Assembly (NCBI GenBank): GCA_964431075.1 | Contig: CAYSID010000017.1 | Location: forward strand, 1 to 15,895 | Source: CAYHSW01 sp964431075 | Lineage (GTDB): Bacteria > Patescibacteriota > Microgenomatia > JAMCZE01 | Direction of reading: 5' to 3' | DNA: 15,895 bases | Shown: piece after piece, positions 1 to 6,270 of the stretch | Position numbering within the stretch: the first letter of the stretch is position 1 | How the letters are laid out: each line of letters opens with the position of its first letter | Translations under genes and position numbers: made by a program | Notes under the pieces: generated by a model | The model's database searches: none | What the model saw: only the letters and a program-made list of their open reading frames with translations | Told to the model about the DNA's origin: nothing

Positions 1-713
1 CAGTTTCAACCTATGTTAAAACTAACGGAAATTTTTTGCTGCCGGTAAATAACATTAGGACAACCGATCTTAAGGGCTACTTATTTTTAAAATCCGGTGA
101 TCCCGAAACAATTTTTGTTGAAGGGAATAAGGACGGCGTGTCCACCGTTTCTTGCTCGGTGGGTAAAGACAAGCCGGTGCCGAACATTACTTTGGGAAAG
201 GACGTCACCTGTAGCGCGCCCTCAGTTGTTACCGCTTTAGTGACGATAACCTCACCAACCGAAAATGAGGTTTTGTCCACCGGCTTACCCACTTTCCGCG
301 GCAAGGCACCGATTGGAAAAACAATTCAAATTGAAGTCCGATCCGCCCCTATTACCGGATCAGTCAAAGCGGACGTTTCCGGCAACTGGGTCTGGCCGGT
401 TCCCCGGGTTTTAGATCCCGGGGACCATGTTTTAACGCTTTCTTATACTGACGATGCCGGCTCTACAAAATCAATAATTAGGAATTTTTCTGTTAAAGCC
501 GAAACCTCAATTTTACCCCAGACCTACGGAACTCCCAGCGCCGGCGTTCGGCTATCCCCGACACCGACCCCAAAACCTGTGGTGGTAAACAAATCGGCTC
601 CCCCGGTTACCGGAGCGAGGGAGAATGTTCTTGTCCTGTTGACAGCGGGAATGTTTCTAATTACCCTTGGTCTTTCCACTGTTTACCAAGCTCTATTTAT
701 TGACACTGACTAA
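1..713 (+). CDS. Surface protein with Ig-like domain and C-terminal PPVTG-type membrane anchor (5' partial)
   Basis: The reading frame is open to the left edge (first full codon at base 3), so the true start lies outside; the TTG at 36 is not a convincing start. What is visible is an extracellular protein tail. A beta-rich segment is followed by a roughly 85-aa Ig-like repeat running from an ITSPTENEVL-type opening to a TLSYTDDAG-type end strand, the usual shape of bacterial Ig-like domains. Then comes a Pro/Thr linker (SPTPTPKP), an xPxTG-like motif PPVTG at 600-614, and one hydrophobic segment that ends the protein (DTD). The motif plus terminal helix resembles a sortase sorting signal, but the usual basic tail is missing. 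No sortase gene is in the window. It is followed 78 bp later, on the same strand, by two more surface proteins. Surface location is fairly secure; ligand and exact role are unknown. Confidence 0.8.
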   Translation, partial: VSTYVKTNGNFLLPVNNIRTTDLKGYLFLKSGDPETIFVEGNKDGVSTVSCSVGKDKPVPNITLGKDVTCSAPSVVTALVTITSPTENEVLSTGLPTFRGKAPIGKTIQIEVRSAPITGSVKADVSGNWVWPVPRVLDPGDHVLTLSYTDDAGSTKSIIRNFSVKAETSILPQTYGTPSAGVRLSPTPTPKPVVVNKSAPPVTGARENVLVLLTAGMFLITLGLSTVYQALFIDTD

Positions 714-760
714 TAACACCCAATATTGGTCACTGCCATTGACTATCCCGGTACACGTCC

Positions 761-789
761 TTGACGAGGAAGTTTTTTCCTGATACGCT
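761..789 (+). promoter_or_regulatory. Possible promoter of the cysteine-rich surface protein gene
   Basis: TTGACG at 761-766, a 17-base spacer and TACGCT at 784-789 lie just before the ATG codons at 792 and 798. The -35 is good and the -10 weak. If used, transcription would start at about 796, so the second ATG (798) would be a leaderless start. The rest of 714-791 shows no terminator or RNA element that I recognise. Confidence 0.3.
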
Positions 790-791
790 GA

Positions 792-2300
792 ATGCACATG
801 GATCCACTGACTATATTTTCTTATGTTCCAAGTTTGGGAATTTTTGTGTTTTTGGCGGCGCTGGTACCGGTGGCCATCCTTCTTTTAAGGATGTTTCGGG
901 AATCCAGAGAGCATGTAGAAAGCGGCCATTTTGACACTGCCACCCCCACGGCTAAAAGTATCCTCACCAGCAAAAAAGCTTTACCGGTACTAATTTTATT
1001 TCTAGTTTTAGTCGCCGGCCTAGGAACGAGTATTTTCTTGGTCAAAAATCAACAGGATGTGGTAAAGACAAAAGCGGCATGTTCACCGGCAGAGTGCTAT
1101 GATTCGGTTGATTGTGGAGATCCAAACGAGTGGGTTTGTTTAAACAATTGTTGCGTGAATCCAAATCCTCATCCAAGGTATAGGGAGTGCAGTGGAACAC
1201 AGTGTGTTGTCCGTGATGGCGAAGGGGAGGATTCTTGTTGGAGTAATGATGACTGTGACGCTCCTTGTATCAGAAATTGTGATGGTAAGACTTGTGGCGA
1301 TGATGGTTGTGGTGGAAATTGTGGGATTTGTTCGTATGGACAGGCCTGTAGTCCCAGTGGTGTTTGTCAGGTTCTCCCTCCGCCATCGACTTGTACTGAC
1401 GTTGCCCAATGCGGTAACGGAGCGCTGGAGTGTTTGAATGGTCACTGTGTTTATCCCGCGAGTGTCTGTCAGCCATCTTGTGGAGCAAACGAAGTTTGTA
1501 TTGACATGAGATGTGTTACTTCACAACCGAGTTGCAACGGAGTTTATTGTGGGGCGGGTCAGAAATGTGTTAATAATACCTGTACATGTGCCATAACCGG
1601 AAGTTGTGGAAGGGGAGGTTGTAGTGCGAACAATTCTGACACATCTGCTGTTTCTGGAACATTTTTAGTGTGTAATTGCCCGGATGATTTTAGCGGTTTC
1701 TGTAGCGCTTGTACTTCGCAATCCATAACAGTAAATCCAGGGTTAAACAATTTTGGGTGGACTACTGCGACTGATTGTGGTTCTTGGCAGGTGGATATTG
1801 ATGTCGGGTGCTATAGCAATGCGGCCTCCGGAAGTGAAGATAGTGGTTGCGGAGGGGGAGAGGCACCAACATGTAATCAGGCGTGTACGGGGACGGGGGC
1901 GGGGAATTGTACCGGAGGCTATCAATGTATCAGCGGCACGTGCCAGAATCCATCATGTCTCGGCGACGCCGATTGTGTTTGTGCCGCCAATAACGCCGCC
2001 TGTAATTCGGTGGTTGCCGATAAGGCTTTGTCTGCTCTGAAGCCGGGTGACACCGTGACCTTTACCGGTTACGGCTGGGTTTCCGCCGCCGCCGATACCA
2101 TTGACTTGATAAATTTTGTGATTACCAGAAACGGAGTGGAAGTGGTTGACACTAATGTAGCTGCGGTGCGAGCGCCGGAGAAAGACATCGCCAATGAATA
2201 TTTTTATAAAGCCAACTATTCTTATGTCGTCCCATCGGCCGGAAGTTATCAGGTGACGGTGCGGGCCCATTGGGTTCAGGGGAATGTTTGGAAGGATTAA
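792..2300 (+). CDS. Cysteine-rich membrane-anchored surface protein
   Basis: A 502-aa protein with two hydrophobic helices near the N-terminus (about residues 8-34 and 64-88), separated by a short basic loop. This leaves a long C-terminal ectodomain outside the cell. Residues about 96-410 hold roughly fifty cysteines in short C-x(2-7)-C spacings. One stretch, residues 163-180, has the form CDGKTCGDDGCGGNCGIC, like repeats I recall from Cys-rich myxobacterial proteins. Residues 361-397 carry an 8-Cys module (C-x3-C-x7-C-x5-C-x4-C-x4-C-x5-C-x-C) that recurs twice in the next gene. The last ~90 residues (KPGDTVTFTGYGWVS to VRAHWVQGN) are Cys-free and look like a beta-sandwich. The start is ATG 792 or ATG 798; the second suits the possible promoter better. 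There is no C-terminal anchor, so the N-terminal helices must hold it. Function unknown; disulfide-stabilised adhesion or envelope display is a guess. Confidence 0.8.
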   Translation: MHMDPLTIFSYVPSLGIFVFLAALVPVAILLLRMFRESREHVESGHFDTATPTAKSILTSKKALPVLILFLVLVAGLGTSIFLVKNQQDVVKTKAACSPAECYDSVDCGDPNEWVCLNNCCVNPNPHPRYRECSGTQCVVRDGEGEDSCWSNDDCDAPCIRNCDGKTCGDDGCGGNCGICSYGQACSPSGVCQVLPPPSTCTDVAQCGNGALECLNGHCVYPASVCQPSCGANEVCIDMRCVTSQPSCNGVYCGAGQKCVNNTCTCAITGSCGRGGCSANNSDTSAVSGTFLVCNCPDDFSGFCSACTSQSITVNPGLNNFGWTTATDCGSWQVDIDVGCYSNAASGSEDSGCGGGEAPTCNQACTGTGAGNCTGGYQCISGTCQNPSCLGDADCVCAANNAACNSVVADKALSALKPGDTVTFTGYGWVSAAADTIDLINFVITRNGVEVVDTNVAAVRAPEKDIANEYFYKANYSYVVPSAGSYQVTVRAHWVQGNVWKD

Positions 2301-2323
2301 CCCGCCTTTGGCGAGGTAAAGTT

Positions 2324-2926
2324 ATGACTATAGTAACAGAAAAGAAAAATTTAATAATTGCCGGAGTTTTAGTGACTCTCCTGCTGGTTCTTGGCGGCGT
2401 GATTCTTTTTACCGTTTATAAAACCTCACAAAATGAGACGGTGGCGCCGACGGTACCGCAGGTAGTACCAGAAGCGGCGGAACCTAACTGTTCTCTTGCT
2501 TTTACTGTTACCACAACACCAACACCAACCCCGCTTTACTTATGCGACTCCGAGTGCACGACCAATTCTCAATGTCCTTCTGGGTTAATTTGTTCTGCCA
2601 ATCGGTGTCGGAATGCCAGCTGTGTTGATCGAAATAATTGTGTTTGCACAATACCAACCCCAACACCCACACCGATGTATGTTTGCGACTCAGTTTGTTC
2701 CTCAAGTTCTCAATGCCCGCCAGGTTTGGTTTGTGACTCCAACCGTTGTCGTAATCCAAATTGTGTTGACCGGAATAATTGTCAGTGTGTAACCATGACG
2801 CCGACGCCGACACCATATATTACCGTGACTCCGCCGCCGGTACCGCAATCCGGATGGGAAGTTCCGACGATTGTAACAACAGTTGGCGGGGCTTTGCTTC
2901 TTCTAATTGCCAAGTTGTTGCTGTAG
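2324..2926 (+). CDS. Small surface protein with two 8-Cys modules and TPTPTP linkers
   Basis: The start was set at ATG 2324 (200 aa) because GAGG at 2313-2316 lies just upstream and the N-terminus then reads as a clean signal anchor: MTIVTEKK followed by about 22 hydrophobic residues. After a Pro-rich stretch there are two near-identical 35-aa modules (residues 74-108 and 121-155). Each has the pattern C-x3-C-x5-C-x5-C-x4-C-x4-C-x5-C-x-C and each is preceded by a TPTPTP linker. A third TPTPTP linker leads to VPQSG (2840-2854) and a terminal hydrophobic helix, again resembling an xPx(T/S)G sorting signal with almost no basic tail. The gene follows the larger Cys-rich gene by 23 bp, so co-transcription is likely. 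Its last 24 bp overlap the convergent LCP gene. Role unknown beyond surface display; the repeated modules suggest a disulfide-tight binding domain. Confidence 0.8.
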   Translation: MTIVTEKKNLIIAGVLVTLLLVLGGVILFTVYKTSQNETVAPTVPQVVPEAAEPNCSLAFTVTTTPTPTPLYLCDSECTTNSQCPSGLICSANRCRNASCVDRNNCVCTIPTPTPTPMYVCDSVCSSSSQCPPGLVCDSNRCRNPNCVDRNNCQCVTMTPTPTPYITVTPPPVPQSGWEVPTIVTTVGGALLLLIAKLLL

Positions 2927-3934
2927 AAATTCGTGAACTAAGGAAAAGCTCCCGTTTTCGGGAATTAAATACCAGCCGCGAACTGGATCAATCGGGGGGT
3001 TAGTTAATAGGTTTTCGTCAAGGTTAATGTTGACAAACGGCGAATCCTTAATCCTAAGAGCCAGATTGAAGAATCCCCGGTATCCGTCTTCGTTAATGTC
3101 CGTGTCGATGTTATTTTTGATTTGGTCGTAGATTTGCTGGTTTTTATTGAAATCAAAAAGGTTCGGAAGAGCAAGAATTTTATGCTTTACCGCCGCAATT
3201 ATTTTTTGCTGGCGGCGCGACCGGGCGTAATCTGTCCCTTCGACAAGATCTTCGGAGTGACGGGACCGGGCGAACTTTAAAGCAGTGGTTCCATCCATGT
3301 GATTTAAACCTTTGGTAAAGGAGATTTTCTCAAAGCGGCACAAAAAATCCGGATCTTGCCCGTCGCAGGGATCATTTCCCCGGCCGGCCAGGGGATATTT
3401 TGTGTCTGTAAAAGAATTTTCCACTTCAACATCGACGCCGCCCAGCAAGTCAATTATCGAGACGAAAACTGAAAAGTCGATTTTGACTGCGTAGTGAACC
3501 GGCAGTCCGGTAACCTGCCCGACCGCCGCTTTAGCCAGAACCAATCCTGATCCAGCTCTTTTTTCCTCGCCCTGCAGATAAGCGGCGTTTATTTTGTCGT
3601 TAAGGTAATCAAGGTAAATGTCCCGGGGAATAGAAATGAAATAAATGGCTCCGGATTGGGTGGCGGGTAGGGATGCCAGGATCATGGTGTCTGTCAAATC
3701 CGGACTATCGTGACCACCTCCCCCGGTTCCCAAAAGAAGAATGTTGATTCGCCCGGCATCGCTTTTCAGCTGGGAAACGGGATTGTTGACAACAAGGGGA
3801 ATTTTACCAAGTAGCGGTAATGAAGTTTTAAAAGTCAATATTGAGACGAAAAGTAACCCGAACAGCAAGCCGGCCAGTTTAAATAAAGGTAAATTTTTAT
3901 AAACTTTACGTTTTAATTTGGCAAAGAAGCTCAT
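2903..3934 (-). CDS. LytR-CpsA-Psr (LCP) family cell-wall glycopolymer ligase
   Basis: LCP enzymes transfer lipid-linked glycopolymers to peptidoglycan on the outer face of the membrane. Starting at ATG 3934 (343 aa), the protein has a basic N-terminus (AKLKRK), one membrane helix at about residues 18-36, then the LCP domain. Family landmarks are visible: RINILLLGTGGGG, LTDTMILASL (acidic/metal region), SIPRDIYLDY with the conserved Arg-Asp, and GTTALKFARSRHSE followed by DYARSRRQQKII with the conserved arginines. A DPCDGQDPDFLC insert holds two cysteines that could form a disulfide. The gene follows tpiA and overlaps its end by 29 bp. An alternative TTG start at 3952 has a weak AGGCGAG before it and would lengthen the overlap. 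In a cell with surface proteins and glycosyltransferases encoded close by, a role in envelope assembly fits. Family assignment is firm; the substrate is unknown. Confidence 0.92.
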   Translation of the reverse strand: MSFFAKLKRKVYKNLPLFKLAGLLFGLLFVSILTFKTSLPLLGKIPLVVNNPVSQLKSDAGRINILLLGTGGGGHDSPDLTDTMILASLPATQSGAIYFISIPRDIYLDYLNDKINAAYLQGEEKRAGSGLVLAKAAVGQVTGLPVHYAVKIDFSVFVSIIDLLGGVDVEVENSFTDTKYPLAGRGNDPCDGQDPDFLCRFEKISFTKGLNHMDGTTALKFARSRHSEDLVEGTDYARSRRQQKIIAAVKHKILALPNLFDFNKNQQIYDQIKNNIDTDINEDGYRGFFNLALRIKDSPFVNINLDENLLTNPPIDPVRGWYLIPENGSFSLVHEFLQQQLGN

Positions 3935-4505
3935 GAAAAGTGTTGCGGTCAAGGCTCGCCTGACCGATTACGAAACCATCGGCAAATAAATAATTACCTA
4001 TATTTTGCGGATTAAGGCTCCCTCCATATAAAAACTTTCCCTTGACTAATTTTCTGAATTCTAAAACCTTTTCTACTGATTCCGGATGAAAATTCCCGGG
4101 TGTACTAATAGCTGAAAATGGTTCGTACATAATGTATTCAGTGTCAAGAATGTCCTCTGGTTTTTGAACGCAGAGAATGGGAATAATGCCCTGATTTTTT
4201 AATTGATTTATTTTTTGTTCGATAACAAAACCGGTTTCTCCAAAATATTTCCGTCTTTCGGCATGACCAACTAAACAATATTTAACATCCAATTTCTTAA
4301 GCATTTCTGCGGTGACTTCTCCGGTATAAGCTCCATTAGGAAACCGCGAAACGTCCTGACTTCCCCTTGTGAAGCCCTCAATTTTGTCAATATATGGGTA
4401 TGGGGCAGCAAGCACTATCTCCAAATCTAAATTTGAAATTTGAAATTTGAAATTTGAAATGTCTGGGATATTTGATTTCCAGTTGGCAATTATTATTCGT
4501 TTCAT
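3906..4505 (-). CDS. tpiA: Triosephosphate isomerase, short form
   Basis: Interconverts dihydroxyacetone phosphate and glyceraldehyde 3-phosphate in glycolysis. Diagnostic motifs appear in order: ANWKSN (residues 7-12; substrate-binding Asn and Lys), GAYTGEVTAEML, CLVGHAERRKYFGE (catalytic His; Ala replaces the usual Ser after it), YEPFSAIST (catalytic Glu and the loop-6 hinge) and YGGSLNPQN with GFVIGQASL near the end. At 199 aa it is about 50 residues shorter than typical bacterial enzymes. The shortening lies mainly in helix 1 and in the stretch between LCV and YEP. Much of the helix-1 region is encoded by a period-7 tandem repeat (4429-4460), giving the odd peptide ISNFKFQISNL. All catalytic residues seem present, so it is probably active. 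It starts 22 bp from the divergent helicase gene with a -10-like box 11 nt before its ATG, and overlaps the LCP gene downstream. Confidence 0.93.
   Translation of the reverse strand: MKRIIIANWKSNIPDISNFKFQISNLDLEIVLAAPYPYIDKIEGFTRGSQDVSRFPNGAYTGEVTAEMLKKLDVKYCLVGHAERRKYFGETGFVIEQKINQLKNQGIIPILCVQKPEDILDTEYIMYEPFSAISTPGNFHPESVEKVLEFRKLVKGKFLYGGSLNPQNIGNYLFADGFVIGQASLDRNTFHELLCQIKT
4429..4460. repeat. Heptamer tandem repeat (AAATTTG)x4.5 inside tpiA
   Basis: The plus strand shows four perfect AAATTTG units plus four bases. The array is fully within the tpiA coding region, in frame, and replaces part of helix 1 of the TIM barrel. Confidence 0.95.
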
Positions 4506-4512
4506 AACTTGG

Positions 4513-4522
4513 TATTATTGTA
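4513..4522. promoter_or_regulatory. Overlapping divergent -10 boxes for tpiA and pcrA
   Basis: Only 22 bp separate the two start codons. TATTAT at 4513-4518 faces the helicase ATG, 9 nt away. TACAAT on the minus strand (4522-4517) faces the tpiA ATG, 11 nt away. The boxes share bases, neither gene has a Shine-Dalgarno sequence, and both transcripts would be leaderless or nearly so. I found no clear -35 elements. Confidence 0.5.
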
Positions 4523-4527
4523 ACGCA

Positions 4528-6270
4528 ATGGACAAGTTAAATAAAGTTCAGAAAGAAGCGGTTGAAAAAATTGACGGCCCGGTGCTGATTTTGGCCGGGG
4601 CCGGTTCGGGTAAAACCCGGGTTTTAACTTATCGAGTTGCCCATTTAATCGAGCAAGGAGTCAGTCCGGAAAACATTTTACTTGTGACATTTACCAATAA
4701 GGCCGCAAACGAAATGAAAGAGCGGTTGTTAAAGATTCTGGACTCGGTCAGAATGACGACAGCGGGGACTTTTCATTCTCTCTGTGTGAAGATTCTAAAA
4801 TCCGAAAATTATAAATTTATTATTTATGATGATAATGATTCCCTTGATCTAATTAAAGAAATAATGAAAAAGATGGATTTGTCCACTAAAAATTTTAATC
4901 CCTCGGCGGTTGCCGGGACAATCGGTCAGGCGAAAAATCAACTCATCGGGGCCTTGGAATATCCCCAATACGCCCGTGGTTATTTTCAGGAAACAGTTTC
5001 CCGAATATATCTATCTTATCAGAAAGCCTTAAAAGAAAATGAAGCTTTAGATTTTGATGACTTAATCATGGAAACGGTCAAATTATTTAAAAAATCGCCG
5101 GAAATTTTAGGAAAATATCAGGAAAAATTCAAATATATTTTGGTTGACGAGTATCAGGACACTAATCATGCGCAATTTGAATTAACCAGATTATTGGCCA
5201 GAAGATATCAGAATATCTGCGTGGTGGGAGATTTTTCCCAAAGCATTTATTCCTGGCGGGGAGCGGATTACCATAATCTTTTACATTTCAAATCCGAATT
5301 TCCTTCGGTTGTAACTTTTAATCTTGACCAGAATTACCGGTCATCCCAAAAAATTCTGGATGCCGCCTACGGAATAATTTCTAAAAATAAATCCCATCCC
5401 ATTTTAAAGCTCTGGACTGATAATTCCGGAGGCGAAAAAATAAATCTATACGAAGCCCGCAATGAGCAGGACGAAGCGCAGTATATTTTAAAGCAGATAG
5501 GAGCCAGCGGTAAGCGGTTAGATAGTTTTGCTGTGCTTTACAGAACAAATGCCCAATCGCGGGTTTTGGAAGAAGCATTTCTACATAACGGCATACCTTA
5601 TGTATTAGTGGGGGGAACAAGATTTTATGAACGAAAAGAAATCAAAGATCTGATTGCGTATTTACGGGTGTTGCACAATCCAAAAGACGGCGTGTCGTAT
5701 CGCCGCATCGAGAAGATTGGAAAAAACCGGTTGCAGAATTTTGAATCTAGAATTTTGAATCTAGAATCCAGGGCCACGCTTGAATTACTTGACAAAATCG
5801 TCGAAGCAACCAATTATTTGGATTTATTTGATGATAAAGATGAGGAAGATTTGCAAAGACTGGAAAATATTAAGGAGTTAAGATCCGTGGCGGAAGAATT
5901 TCCGGTATTAACTGATTTTCTCGAAAATGTTGTCCTGGTTGAAAAGGAGAGTCGGCGTAGGGAAGACACCAATGCCGTTACTTTGATGACATTGCATGCG
6001 GCTAAAGGTTTGGAATTTAACACCGTGTTTATGGTCGGGATGGAAGAAGGAATTTTCCCCCATTCCCGCAGTACGATGGATCTGTTGGAAATCGAAGAAG
6101 AAAGGAGACTGTGCTATGTGGGGATTACCCGCGCTCGGGAAAAATTGCATTTATCTTATGCCCGTCGGCGCCTATTTTTTGGCGCCCGGTCCCAAAATAC
6201 GGTCAGCCGGTTTGTTTCCGATATCCCCGAGGATCTGATAAATATGGTTGTCGCCGAAGGTGATTACTAG
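4528..6270 (+). CDS. pcrA: UvrD/PcrA-type superfamily 1 DNA helicase
   Basis: An ATP-driven 3'-5' DNA helicase for repair and replication-fork maintenance. ATG 4528 (580 aa) gives the standard family opening DKLNKVQKEAVEKIDGPVLI; a longer open frame from 4447 would run through tpiA. Motifs: Walker A AGAGSGKT (23-30), TFTNKAANEM, DEYQD (207-211), QSIYSWRGA (238-246), LDQNYRSS, LHAAKGLEF (489-497) and VGITRAR (531-537). It ends soon after the conserved GARSQNTVSRF segment, without the C-terminal tail of the usual 700+ aa PcrA, and its 2B region is small. Residues 403-415 (QNFESRILNLESR) are encoded by a period-7 repeat in a non-motif region. Its last 99 bp overlap the convergent glycosyltransferase gene. 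The VVGDFSQS motif differs from the common VVGDDDQS. Helicase identity is secure; PcrA versus UvrD or Rep is a label of convenience. Confidence 0.93.
   Translation: MDKLNKVQKEAVEKIDGPVLILAGAGSGKTRVLTYRVAHLIEQGVSPENILLVTFTNKAANEMKERLLKILDSVRMTTAGTFHSLCVKILKSENYKFIIYDDNDSLDLIKEIMKKMDLSTKNFNPSAVAGTIGQAKNQLIGALEYPQYARGYFQETVSRIYLSYQKALKENEALDFDDLIMETVKLFKKSPEILGKYQEKFKYILVDEYQDTNHAQFELTRLLARRYQNICVVGDFSQSIYSWRGADYHNLLHFKSEFPSVVTFNLDQNYRSSQKILDAAYGIISKNKSHPILKLWTDNSGGEKINLYEARNEQDEAQYILKQIGASGKRLDSFAVLYRTNAQSRVLEEAFLHNGIPYVLVGGTRFYERKEIKDLIAYLRVLHNPKDGVSYRRIEKIGKNRLQNFESRILNLESRATLELLDKIVEATNYLDLFDDKDEEDLQRLENIKELRSVAEEFPVLTDFLENVVLVEKESRRREDTNAVTLMTLHAAKGLEFNTVFMVGMEEGIFPHSRSTMDLLEIEEERRLCYVGITRAREKLHLSYARRRLFFGARSQNTVSRFVSDIPEDLINMVVAEGDY
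5736..5770. repeat. Period-7 repeat inside pcrA
   Basis: Five consecutive 7-mers, alternating GAATTTT, GAATCTA, GAATTTT, GAATCTA, GAATCCA. They are in frame and encode residues 403-415 of the helicase, in a variable region. Confidence 0.9.

Noticed and set aside
767..782. Small hairpin AGGAA...TTCCT before the Cys-rich gene as a terminator for the first gene
   Set aside because: The stem is short and AT-rich with no following U-tract; it lies within the probable promoter spacer.
1140..1488. Several open frames on both strands across the Cys-rich gene
   Set aside because: They are shadows created by the unusual Cys/Gly codon composition; no start signals, odd Thr/Ile- or His-rich translations, and the plus-strand surface protein explains the region.
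2270..2323. Upstream ATG (2270) for the small two-module surface protein
   Set aside because: It would overlap the preceding gene by 31 bp and put a non-signal peptide before the membrane helix; ATG 2324 has GAGG just upstream.
4447..4527. Longer N-terminus for the PcrA-like helicase
   Set aside because: The extension reads antisense through tpiA and its repeat; family proteins begin near DKLNKVQKEAV.
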